DNA of 23,141 nt, from positions 1-23,141 of the forward strand of contig DYLE01000012.1 of the NCBI GenBank assembly GCA_020722245.1. Reading direction: 5' to 3'. This document shows positions 7,667-15,478 of the stretch, piece by piece. The position numbers and the translations under genes are program-made. This DNA comes from Desulfonema limicola. GTDB lineage: Bacteria > Desulfobacterota > Desulfobacteria > Desulfobacterales > Desulfosalsimonadaceae. The notes under the pieces were generated by a model, which ran no database searches, had not been told where the DNA came from, and was given only the letters and a program-made list of their open reading frames with translations. Each line of letters begins with the position of its first letter. Position 1 is the first letter of the stretch.

Positions 7667-9877
7667 ATGAAAAACGCGATGATGATTGCAATTTTCTGCA
7701 CTGTTCTTCTAACCGGCCCGGCCGCCCTGGCTGATGAACCCGCAGTAGAGCTTGATGAGATCGTGGTCACGGGAAAAACCCTGATCAAGCCCACCAAACA
7801 AACCAGTGAGACGGTCTATACCGGCAGCGAAATCACCAAAGAAGGGATCGAGGCCCAGGGCACCAAGGCCGGGGTCAGCGTGTATGAGGCGGTCAATGTG
7901 CTGCCCGGGGTCAGCGTGGAGGGTGTTGATCCCTATGGGCTTGGGGCCGAGCAGAAAAACATTCGGATTCGCGGGGTGCGGGGATACCTCGGAGCCATGA
8001 CCGTGGAAGGGGTCCCCAGCTGGGGGGGAAACCCCATGGGGCCGAGGGAATACCTCTATGACACGGAAAACTTCGACAGCATCGCCGTCTATAAAGGCGC
8101 GGTGCCCGCGGACCTGGGCACGGGCGTGGGGGCCAGGGGCGGCGCCATGGAGCTTCGGCCGCGATGGCCCGAAAAAACGCCCGGCGTGGACTTCAAACAG
8201 GGGCTCGGGGAAAACAACTATACCCGAACCTTTTTGCGGCTGGATTCCGGAAAGATTCCTACCGTGGGGACCCGCCTGTCGGTTTCCGGTTCCTACGCCG
8301 ATGCGGATAAATGGAAAGGCCCCGGAGACCTCGGCCCGCGTAAAAACGCCGCGATCATGGTCTCCCAGCCCATCACCGAAAAGGATGAAATCTATTTTTA
8401 TTTCAATTATAACGATCTGTCCCAGGACCTGTACAAACCATTAACCTACACGGAGGTGGGGGATCTGGGCGACAACTACGATAACGACTACAACCAACAC
8501 CTCACCGGAACGGCATCGGAAGACATTAATTACTATAAATACAACCGGGGCGATTATTTAAACCGGGATTTTCTTTCGGTGATTCCGTATACCTTCTCGG
8601 ATATTTTTTCCATAAAGCTTAAGCCCTATTATTCCGATGAAGATTCCAAGATTCTGGAAGGCGTCGCCTCCAAAGGGGGTAGCGTTCAGAAACGGATTCG
8701 GGACATTGAACGATCCGGCCTGATTTCCCAGATCGAATCCCGTTTTTCCTGGGCCACGGCCTCGCTCGGCTACTGGGTTGAATCCTCGGACATGAGCATC
8801 CGCACCCAGTTCTACGATGTGGAAAGCCTGGATTTCAAAGGGTATGGAATGTATATGGATAACGACGGCAACGGGATTGTTCACAGCCCGTATGTCAGGC
8901 TGGCCGGAAGGACCGGAAAATTCGACTGGCAGGCCGGTCTTAAATACTTCTACTACAAGGAGCCCGAAAGCCAGGGGTATACCGCGGCCCCTCCAAAGTA
9001 TGAGCTGGTCAAATCGCCCGATCTGTACCGCAGCGAAGAGACCTATGACCAGCTTCTCCCCACCGTTGGTATCCGCTGCCGCCTGGCCGACCAAATGGAG
9101 TTGTATACCAGCTACGGACGGAATCAGATACGGCCCTATGCCTATCTGCCTTTAATCAACGTATACAACACCTACCGATCCGATTTTCAGGCGGCAGGCA
9201 TCACCCTGGATGATCTGTTTGGGGGCTACGACATGGAGGTCTCTGATAATTTTGAGGTGGGCGCCCGGCTTCAAAACCCCTGGATGGAATTCCGGCCGGC
9301 CTTGTTTTATTCCAAACACAAGGACCTGCTGACCACCGTCTATGATCCACGGGTGGGCGAAAAAGGGGTCAACTACTATCAAAATGTCGGGGACGCCACC
9401 GGCTATGGGGTCGAGCTTGAAGCCAACTTCTTTTTCGGGGAGCACCTGACCTTCTTTTTAAATCCCACCTACACCATCCTCACCTATGACGATGATTTGA
9501 CCTATGCGGGAGCCACCTTAAACACCAAGAACAATCAGGTGGTGGACACCCCCGAATGGATGGTAAAATCCGGGTTGATCTTTACCTGGGGCGGGTTTGA
9601 GGTGATTCCCATGGTTCGTTACCTGGACAGCCGGTATGGGGATGCGGAAAATAAAGAAAAAATCGATGATTACACGGTGGTGGATTTAAAGCTCGGCTAC
9701 ACCAAAAAGGAGCTTGCCTTTGTCGATGCCTTGAAAATATCGCTGGAATTTATTAATCTGTTTAACGATGAGTATGTCTCGTATATCAATGCCATGGATG
9801 ACAGCCGGGCCGGTGCGACCAGCTATTACGTGGGTGCGCCGTTTACCACCATGCTGACCGTTTCACTGGAAATGTAA
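7667..9877 (+). CDS. TonB-dependent outer-membrane receptor
   Basis: 736-residue outer-membrane receptor for TonB-energised uptake of a scarce ligand such as a metal chelate or cofactor; the substrate cannot be told from sequence. A signal peptide (MKNAMMIAIFCTVLLTGPAALA) ends with an ALA|D cleavage site after residue 22. A TonB-box-like DEIVVTG follows at 30-36. The plug domain runs to about residue 170, with VYEAVNVLPGVSVEG, IRIRGVRG and the plug end GVGARGGAMELRPR. The remainder is rich in alternating aromatic and polar residues, as in a 22-strand barrel. The end (LTVSLEM) lacks the usual terminal Phe/Trp. A strong GGAGGTG site supports the start. No tonB, exbB or exbD lies nearby. The leader holds a terminator and an anti-SD element, and a trmO-like gene follows after 37 bases. 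Confidence 0.93.
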   Translation: MKNAMMIAIFCTVLLTGPAALADEPAVELDEIVVTGKTLIKPTKQTSETVYTGSEITKEGIEAQGTKAGVSVYEAVNVLPGVSVEGVDPYGLGAEQKNIRIRGVRGYLGAMTVEGVPSWGGNPMGPREYLYDTENFDSIAVYKGAVPADLGTGVGARGGAMELRPRWPEKTPGVDFKQGLGENNYTRTFLRLDSGKIPTVGTRLSVSGSYADADKWKGPGDLGPRKNAAIMVSQPITEKDEIYFYFNYNDLSQDLYKPLTYTEVGDLGDNYDNDYNQHLTGTASEDINYYKYNRGDYLNRDFLSVIPYTFSDIFSIKLKPYYSDEDSKILEGVASKGGSVQKRIRDIERSGLISQIESRFSWATASLGYWVESSDMSIRTQFYDVESLDFKGYGMYMDNDGNGIVHSPYVRLAGRTGKFDWQAGLKYFYYKEPESQGYTAAPPKYELVKSPDLYRSEETYDQLLPTVGIRCRLADQMELYTSYGRNQIRPYAYLPLINVYNTYRSDFQAAGITLDDLFGGYDMEVSDNFEVGARLQNPWMEFRPALFYSKHKDLLTTVYDPRVGEKGVNYYQNVGDATGYGVELEANFFFGEHLTFFLNPTYTILTYDDDLTYAGATLNTKNNQVVDTPEWMVKSGLIFTWGGFEVIPMVRYLDSRYGDAENKEKIDDYTVVDLKLGYTKKELAFVDALKISLEFINLFNDEYVSYINAMDDSRAGATSYYVGAPFTTMLTVSLEM

Positions 9878-9914
9878 ACCAATTGCTGAGCGAACAGGGC
9901 AATCCGGAGGAATC

Positions 9915-10460
9915 ATGAAAACCGAGCCAATCGGGTGTTCTCCGATCCAACTCACCCCGGTGGGCGTGGTGCGAAGCGCCATCAAGGCCCCCATGCTTTG
10001 CGCCAAGGATTCGGACCTGACGCTCACCGAGCGGATGGATAAAATCAGGACGGAATATCTTCACAATCAAAACCTGGTTTCCGAGCTGGTCATCGAACCC
10101 TGCTGGGAGGAGTTGCTTGACGGCATCGAGGACTTTTCACATATCCTGGTGCTCTACTGGCCCCATCTTCTGGATCCGGCCCGGCGGCAGCTCAAAAAGG
10201 TGCACCCCATGGGACGACAGGACCTTCCGATTCAGGGGATTTTCGCCACCTGCAGCCCGGCCCGGCCCAACCCTGTTCTGGTTTCAGCCGTAGCGCTGCT
10301 TTCAAGAGAAAAGAATATACTCAAGGTCAAAGGACTGGAAGCGGTGGACGGCAGCCCCATCATTGATCTAAAACCCTATACCCGAGGGTATATGCAGATA
10401 AACCCCATACGCATGCCGGACTGGATGGAGCGGATTCATAGGGAATTGACGGCTGAATAG
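9915..10460 (+). CDS. trmO: TrmO/TsaA-family methyltransferase
   Basis: 181 residues. TrmO methylates N6 of threonylcarbamoyladenosine at position 37 of ANN-decoding tRNAs using S-adenosylmethionine. The family signatures are visible: TPVGVVRSAIKAP at the N-terminus, IQGIFATCSPARPNPVLVSA at about 110-129 and LEAVDGSPIIDLKPY near 142-156. These match the usual GVFATRSPxRPNPIGLS and DGTPVLDIKPY patterns with some changes, for example C for R after FAT. It is shorter than the E. coli enzyme (about 235), lacking the extra C-terminal domain, as is common in short TsaA-like proteins. CCGGAGG precedes the ATG. It sits 37 bases after the receptor gene and is probably cotranscribed. A role outside tRNA modification is possible given that neighbour. 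Confidence 0.85.
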   Translation: MKTEPIGCSPIQLTPVGVVRSAIKAPMLCAKDSDLTLTERMDKIRTEYLHNQNLVSELVIEPCWEELLDGIEDFSHILVLYWPHLLDPARRQLKKVHPMGRQDLPIQGIFATCSPARPNPVLVSAVALLSREKNILKVKGLEAVDGSPIIDLKPYTRGYMQINPIRMPDWMERIHRELTAE

Positions 10461-10466
10461 ATAAAC

Positions 10467-10497
10467 TTGACTTAAAAGCGAATCCCTGCGATATATT
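10467..10497 (+). promoter_or_regulatory. Candidate promoter for the hemolysin III-like gene
   Basis: TTGACT at 10467-10472 and TATATT at 10492-10497 match the consensus at 5 of 6 positions each. The spacer is 19 bases, longer than ideal. It lies between trmO and the next gene, 44 bases before that start codon. Confidence 0.4.
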
Positions 10498-10540
10498 CAA
10501 AAACTGATTTTCCGGTATTTACAGCCTGTCGCAGATAAAA

Positions 10541-11209
10541 ATGGTATCCAAAAGCGTAACCGCACAAACCGCCACGACAAATCGCCACGCCCTGGGTGAA
10601 GAGATCGCCAACAGCGTCACCCACGGCATGGGAGCGGCGCTGAGCATTGCGGCCATGGCGATCCTGATTGTTTTTGCCAGTCAGTATGGGGATGCCTGGC
10701 GTGTCGTCAGCTTCAGCATCTACGGCGCAACCCTTTTTCTTCTTTATTTCGCTTCAACTCTTTACCATTCCTTGACCCATGTAAGGGTAAAAAAATTCTT
10801 CAGGTTGATGGACCACTCCTCCATCTTTTTACTGATCGCGGGCACCTATACGCCGGTGACCCTGATTCCCATGCGCGGTCCCTGGGGATGGACGCTTTTT
10901 TCACTGATATGGACGATGGCGGTGCTGGGAATCGTTTTTGAAACCCTGTTTATCGGAAAATTCAAGGCTGTTTCCTTAAGCCTCTATGTGGCTATGGGGT
11001 GGCTTGCGATGATCGCTGTAAAACCCATGCTGGAGATGCTTCCGAATGGCATGATGAAGTGGATCGTAATGGGCGGATTTTGCTATACACTGGGGATCGT
11101 TTTTTACACCTGCAAAAAACTGCCTTACCATCATGCGGTCTGGCATCTTTTCGTTCTGGGGGGAAGCATCCTGCATTTTTTCGGCATGCTGTTTTACCTG
11201 GCCTATTAG
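10541..11209 (+). CDS. Hemolysin III / PAQR-family membrane protein
   Basis: 222-residue integral inner-membrane protein with about seven hydrophobic helices. The family motifs are in place: E20/E21 with NSVTHGMGA, S72-TLY-H76 in FASTLYHSL, D91-H92 in MDHSSIFLLIAGTYTP and the late H198-AVW-H202. In PAQR proteins the serine, aspartate and histidines form a metal site associated with hydrolase activity; bacterial members are called hemolysin III or TrhA. Haemolysis itself should not be assumed. The ATG at 10541 has only a weak upstream site (GCAGATAAAA), but the frame gives the expected N-terminus. The gene converges on a small membrane protein gene, with a 193-base palindrome between them. Confidence 0.88.
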   Translation: MVSKSVTAQTATTNRHALGEEIANSVTHGMGAALSIAAMAILIVFASQYGDAWRVVSFSIYGATLFLLYFASTLYHSLTHVRVKKFFRLMDHSSIFLLIAGTYTPVTLIPMRGPWGWTLFSLIWTMAVLGIVFETLFIGKFKAVSLSLYVAMGWLAMIAVKPMLEMLPNGMMKWIVMGGFCYTLGIVFYTCKKLPYHHAVWHLFVLGGSILHFFGMLFYLAY

Positions 11210-11213
11210 TTTT

Positions 11214-11406
11214 TGATGCATTGGTAAAAAGTCAGCTGTGAGCGAGATTGAGGCTTTCGGGGAAATAAGCGGTTTGCGTTGAATGCGTTAAAAATTGCAA
11301 GCTGTTTGAGGCGCTTGCGCCGAGTTCTTGCAATTTAGCATTCAATGCAAATCGCGTCCCGAAAGACTCACGAAGCGAACAGCTTTGACTTTTTACTGTT
11401 CCATCA
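11214..11406. repeat. 193-bp imperfect palindromic element between convergent genes
   Basis: The left end GATGCATTGGTAAAAAGTC is mirrored by the right end GACTTTTTAC...CATCA (11387-11406). Further matching pairs move inward: CAGCTGTGAGCGA with its mirror near 11370, GGCTTTCGGGG with TCCCGAAAGACT, and GCGTTGAATGC...ATTGCAAG with CTTGCAATTTAGCATTCAATGC. The centre is GGCGCTTGCGCC. The whole element could fold as one long hairpin. It starts just after the hemolysin III-like stop and overlaps the stop codon of the gene on the other strand, so it could serve as a two-way terminator. The first 18 bases recur at 21848-21865 with one mismatch, so it belongs to a dispersed family. Confidence 0.8.
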
Positions 11407-11688
11407 GTTTTTAAGAGGTGTTTTTTTCTTTTCTCCTTTCTTTTGATAGACTAGGCGATACACCCCCATCATTCGATAAACAAGACCGATAAACAACACT
11501 CCGCTTATCAGTATCATCAGATTGGAGGCAAAAAAGGTTAAAATAAAATCATAGGGATTCTTCAATTGATAGGCGTAAATAAAAACCTGAATGCCCAATA
11601 TGAAAAAAAACACGGTCAACAAAACCAGAATGGTCTGCCAAATCCACCACAGGTAATTAAAATAAAATGCTTTAAACCCGTTCTTCAT
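11404..11688 (-). CDS. Small two-helix membrane protein of unknown function
   Basis: 94 residues; I do not recognise the family. There are two strongly hydrophobic segments, about residues 14-36 (WIWQTILVLLTVFFFILGIQ) and 48-71 (FFASNLMILISGVLFIGLVY). The tail is very basic (YQKKGEKKKTPLKN) and by the positive-inside rule should lie in the cytoplasm. A GC-poor composition and a single intact frame with an AGGG upstream of the ATG support a real gene. Its stop codon lies inside the end of the 193-bp palindrome. It diverges from dnaN, with 229 bases between the two starts. Confidence 0.6.
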   Translation of the reverse strand: MKNGFKAFYFNYLWWIWQTILVLLTVFFFILGIQVFIYAYQLKNPYDFILTFFASNLMILISGVLFIGLVYRMMGVYRLVYQKKGEKKKTPLKN

Positions 11689-11851
11689 CGAATGTGCCCT
11701 GAGTTGTCCCCATTTTTATATTGATATTTTGTCAGGAAATGAATAGTTTTAAACCACGGGATCAGAAGGGTTCAAAAACCCCGTTTTGTACACGAAAAAC
11801 AACACAGTTTTTATACCTGAATTTTAAAAAATATCTTTTTATTATCAAATA

Positions 11852-11877
11852 GTTGAAAACTTATTGGGGTTTTCAAC
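11852..11877 (+). repeat. 9-bp inverted repeat in the dnaN leader
   Basis: GTTGAAAAC (11852-11860) and GTTTTCAAC (11869-11877) form a perfect 9-bp stem around an 8-base loop. It ends 40 bases before the dnaN start. It could be a protein binding site or an mRNA hairpin. No T-run follows, so it is not a terminator. Confidence 0.55.
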
Positions 11878-11917
11878 CGAATATTATATTTTAATCCTAT
11901 TCATAAGAAATAATTAT

Positions 11918-13042
11918 ATGAAGTGTATAATAGATAAAAAAGAAATAACAGATGTTTTATCAAAAATGCAGGGAATCACCAGCCGCAAATCAAGCCTGGT
12001 TATAACGGAAAACGTGCTGATCAAGACGGATCAAGACAAAATCATTTTATCGGCGACGGATCTTGAAACCGGCTTTGAAGGGGTTTACTCGGCAACCATT
12101 GAAAAAGAGGGTGCAATTGCCGTCAGTGCCCAAAAATTAAACGAAATCGTAAGAATGTTTCCAAACGACCAGATATTGATCGAGGAAAAAGAAAACCGAT
12201 GGATTGAAATCACCTCGGAAAAACTCAACTACCACTTGATCGGCATGAATCCGGAGGAATTTCCCGAAATCCCAAGGGTCGACGAAACCCCCTTTATAAA
12301 AATAGATTCTGCCTGTTTTAAACGGATGATCGAAAGTTCCATCATCATCAGCGTCCCAGGAAGTGAAAAAAGGGAGCACATGATCGGCGTCAGCCTTGAA
12401 AGGATATCCGAGGAAGGCGAAAACCTCATCCGTCTGGTATCTACGGATACCCGACGGCTTTCAAAAATCGATTATGTATGCGACAGCAGCTCCTGGTTTC
12501 AGCAGGGGGAAGGCATCATTATTCCTAAAAAAGGGTTAAGCGAAGTGAACAAATTTCTTGAACCCGAGGGAATGGTTGAAATCGGGGTAAAGGGCAATCA
12601 TTTTATCGTCAAAAAAGATAATGAAACCCTTATTATCAATCTGCTTTTTGGAACGTTTCCGGAATATGCCGATCTTTTAAGGATCGAGGAAGAGTTTGAT
12701 GTGGCATTTAACAAAGATTTGCTTTTAATGATGTTAAAAAGAATGGCCATTGTTACCTCTGAAGAGTACCGGGGGGTTAACTTCCGCCTGGAAAACAACG
12801 AGCTGATCATCAAGGCGGTGAACCCGACGGTGGGCGAATCCATGGAGAAAATCGAAATCATCTACCAGAGGGAGCCCATTGAAGCGGCCTTTAATCCAAA
12901 ATACTTCATTGAAGCCTTAGGCTTTATTAAAGGGGATACGGTTTTGTTAAATATTAAAGACCGGGAGCTTCCCTGTAAAATCCGCGATAAGAACAAAAAT
13001 GACACCAACTATTTAAACGTGATCATGCCGATGAAGATATGA
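11918..13042 (+). CDS. dnaN: DNA polymerase III beta subunit (sliding clamp)
   Basis: Ring-shaped processivity clamp that tethers DNA polymerase III to DNA. It has 374 residues, close to the E. coli 366. The start MKCIIDKKEITDVLSKMQGITSRKSSLVITENVLI is typical of DnaN. The frame is open 18 codons further upstream, but those residues (MGFSTEYYILILFIRNNY) are not clamp-like, so the ATG at 11918 is chosen despite a weak ribosome site (AAGAAA). Three clamp domains of about 120 residues follow. The C-terminus YLNVIMPMKI is close to the conserved end MPMRL, whose hydrophobic pocket region binds clamp partners. The stop overlaps gyrB as ATGA. dnaA, which often precedes dnaN, is not here; the upstream gene is an unrelated minus-strand membrane protein. 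Confidence 0.96.
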   Translation: MKCIIDKKEITDVLSKMQGITSRKSSLVITENVLIKTDQDKIILSATDLETGFEGVYSATIEKEGAIAVSAQKLNEIVRMFPNDQILIEEKENRWIEITSEKLNYHLIGMNPEEFPEIPRVDETPFIKIDSACFKRMIESSIIISVPGSEKREHMIGVSLERISEEGENLIRLVSTDTRRLSKIDYVCDSSSWFQQGEGIIIPKKGLSEVNKFLEPEGMVEIGVKGNHFIVKKDNETLIINLLFGTFPEYADLLRIEEEFDVAFNKDLLLMMLKRMAIVTSEEYRGVNFRLENNELIIKAVNPTVGESMEKIEIIYQREPIEAAFNPKYFIEALGFIKGDTVLLNIKDRELPCKIRDKNKNDTNYLNVIMPMKI

Positions 13043-15477
13043 ATAAAACACCCTATACCTATGATGAAAATAATATCAATGTTTTAAAAGGGCTTGAAGC
13101 GGTCCGCCTGCGTCCGGCCATGTACATCGGTAATGTGGGCTCAGAAGGGCTTCATCACCTGGTTTACGAGATTGTGGACAACAGCATTGATGAGGCCATG
13201 GCCGGCTACTGCGACCGGATTGACGTGACCATTCACACGGATAAAAGTGTAAGTGTTGAGGACAACGGCCGGGGCATACCGGTGGGGATTCATAAAACAG
13301 AGAAAATACCGGCGCTGGAGGTGGTGTTGACCAAGCTGCATGCCGGCGGAAAGTTTGATCATGATTCCTACAAGGTTTCCGGAGGGCTTCATGGTGTGGG
13401 CATATCGGTGGTCAACGCCCTATCGGAACTTCTGGAGGTGGAGGTATATTTAAATAGCAAAATTTATTATCAAACTTACTCCAAAGGGATCAAGCAGTGC
13501 GAGCTAAAGATAACCGGAGACACCCAAAAAAGGGGGACCAAGGTCAGGTTTAAGCCGGATACCAGCATACTCACCACCGATGAGTTCAGCTATGAGATCC
13601 TGTCAAAGCGGCTTCGGGAACTGGCCTTCTTGAACAAGGGGTTGACCATCACCATTGAGGATGAGCGGTCCGATGAAAAGGATGTGTTCTGTTATGAAGG
13701 CGGATTGATCGCTTTTGTGAAATACCTGAATCGCCGCCATACCCCTCTGCATGAGCCGATTTTTATCGAAGGGGAGAAAAACGATATTCAGGTGGAGATG
13801 GCGATTCAATATAACGATACCTTTAATGAGATTATATTTTCTTTTGCCAATAATATCAATACGATTGAAGGTGGATTTCATCTGATCGGGTTTAAAACCG
13901 GCCTGACCCGGGCCATCAACCAGTATGTGGCGAATATCGATTCGAAAAAAAACAACAAGGCCAAAATCAGCGGGGATGATGTTCGGGAAGGGCTGACCGC
14001 CATCATCAGCGTGCGGATCAAATCCCCTCAGTTTGAAGGCCAGACCAAAACAAAGCTTGGAAACAGCGAGGTAAAGGGGATTGTCGAGTCCCTGATTCAT
14101 GAAAAATTAAGTATATTTTTTGAAGAAAATCCGGGTATTTCAAAAAAAATCGTGGCAAAGGCCGTGGATGCGGCCCGGGCCAGGGATGCAGCGAGAAGGG
14201 CCAGAGACCTGGCCCGAAGCAAGGGCTCCCTGCTGGATGCGACGCTTCCAGGAAAGCTTGCGGAATGCCAGGTCTCAGAGCCGGAACACAGGGAGTTGTT
14301 CCTTGTGGAAGGGGATTCGGCCGGCGGATCGGCAAAAACCGGCAGGGACAGAAAAACCCAGGCCATCCTTCCCCTTAAGGGAAAGATTTTAAACGTGGAA
14401 AAGGCACGTTTTGATAAGCTGTTAAACAGCGATGAGATCAAAAACATCATCACCGCCCTGGGAACAGGCATCGGCAGCGAGGAGTATAATATTGAAAAGA
14501 TAAGGTATCACAAGGTAATCATCATGACCGATGCGGATGTGGACGGATCCCATATTCGAACCCTGTTGCTCACCTTTTTTTATCGGCAGATGCCCCAGAT
14601 CATTGATAAAGGATACCTCTATATCGCCCAGCCGCCGCTTTTTAAGGTGGGAAAGGGAAAGAGCGAGACCTATTTAAAGGATGAACGGGAATACACCGAG
14701 TATATCCTCAAACGGGCGTGCAACGATGTGGTGGTTAGGATGGGGGGAAACGGTACCACCCTTTCCGGGCACAGCCTGTATCTCCATATCACCAACCTGG
14801 CGGATTTTTTTGCGGTATTAAAAAAGATGGAGAAGCAGGGAGTTTATGCCGACCTTGTGGCGCTGATGATTCAAAACGGGGTTTCCAACACCTCCTTTCT
14901 TCAGAGTGAAGAAAAAATGAATCATTTGAAAGATCTGATTTGTAAGAACGGATACGAGGTCGAACAGATGGAATGGAACCCTGAGCGAGGCATCTATGAA
15001 ATGAATGTGGTTTTCTCGGAGATGGATGTATTAAACCACCTGTTTAAAGGGGCTTCCAGTAAAAGCAGGTCTTCGGTTAGGATTGGAAGGGGTCTGGTGT
15101 ATTCTTCGGAGTATCAGAAAGCCCTGGTACTGTATAATAAAATCATAAAATACGACAATCCGCCGTTTGAGGTGTCCAGCAAAGAACAAGACGCCCATCC
15201 AATAGTCGTGGAGGACAAGGAAAAGCTGATTCATCACCTGATCGAGGAAGGGAAAAAAGGCTTAACCATTCAGCGCTACAAGGGGCTTGGGGAGATGAAC
15301 CCCCATCAGCTCTGGGAAACCACCATGAACCCGGAAACCCGCAGGATTCTTCAGGTCAAGGTGGAAAACATCGTGGACACCGATGATATTTTCACCTTGC
15401 TTATGGGCGACGAGGTGGAACCCCGAAGAAATTTCATCCAGAACAACGCGCTGGAGGTGAACGTGCTGGATATCTGA
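13039..15477 (+). CDS. gyrB: DNA gyrase subunit B
   Basis: ATPase subunit of gyrase, which with GyrA introduces negative supercoils. It has 812 residues (E. coli 804). The GHKL ATPase motifs are EIVDNSIDEA (44-53), EDNGRGIP (74-81) and GGLHGVGISVVNA (115-127). The QTK loop that contacts ATP is Q335-T-K337. The TOPRIM domain shows EGDSAGG (424-430) and DADVDGSH (498-505), which bind the catalytic metal. The segment from about 550 to 715 is the insert typical of Gram-negative GyrB. QRYKGLGEMNPHQLWETTMNP near the end is the GyrA-binding tail. The start overlaps the dnaN stop (ATGA). The ZIP transporter ATG begins one base after the gyrB stop, so the three genes are probably cotranscribed. Confidence 0.97.
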   Translation: MNKTPYTYDENNINVLKGLEAVRLRPAMYIGNVGSEGLHHLVYEIVDNSIDEAMAGYCDRIDVTIHTDKSVSVEDNGRGIPVGIHKTEKIPALEVVLTKLHAGGKFDHDSYKVSGGLHGVGISVVNALSELLEVEVYLNSKIYYQTYSKGIKQCELKITGDTQKRGTKVRFKPDTSILTTDEFSYEILSKRLRELAFLNKGLTITIEDERSDEKDVFCYEGGLIAFVKYLNRRHTPLHEPIFIEGEKNDIQVEMAIQYNDTFNEIIFSFANNINTIEGGFHLIGFKTGLTRAINQYVANIDSKKNNKAKISGDDVREGLTAIISVRIKSPQFEGQTKTKLGNSEVKGIVESLIHEKLSIFFEENPGISKKIVAKAVDAARARDAARRARDLARSKGSLLDATLPGKLAECQVSEPEHRELFLVEGDSAGGSAKTGRDRKTQAILPLKGKILNVEKARFDKLLNSDEIKNIITALGTGIGSEEYNIEKIRYHKVIIMTDADVDGSHIRTLLLTFFYRQMPQIIDKGYLYIAQPPLFKVGKGKSETYLKDEREYTEYILKRACNDVVVRMGGNGTTLSGHSLYLHITNLADFFAVLKKMEKQGVYADLVALMIQNGVSNTSFLQSEEKMNHLKDLICKNGYEVEQMEWNPERGIYEMNVVFSEMDVLNHLFKGASSKSRSSVRIGRGLVYSSEYQKALVLYNKIIKYDNPPFEVSSKEQDAHPIVVEDKEKLIHHLIEEGKKGLTIQRYKGLGEMNPHQLWETTMNPETRRILQVKVENIVDTDDIFTLLMGDEVEPRRNFIQNNALEVNVLDI

Positions 15478-15478
15478 T

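Noticed and set aside
11689..11917. Replication origin upstream of dnaN
   Set aside because: AT-rich and next to dnaN, but without dnaA and without a cluster of good DnaA boxes; only one weak match was found.
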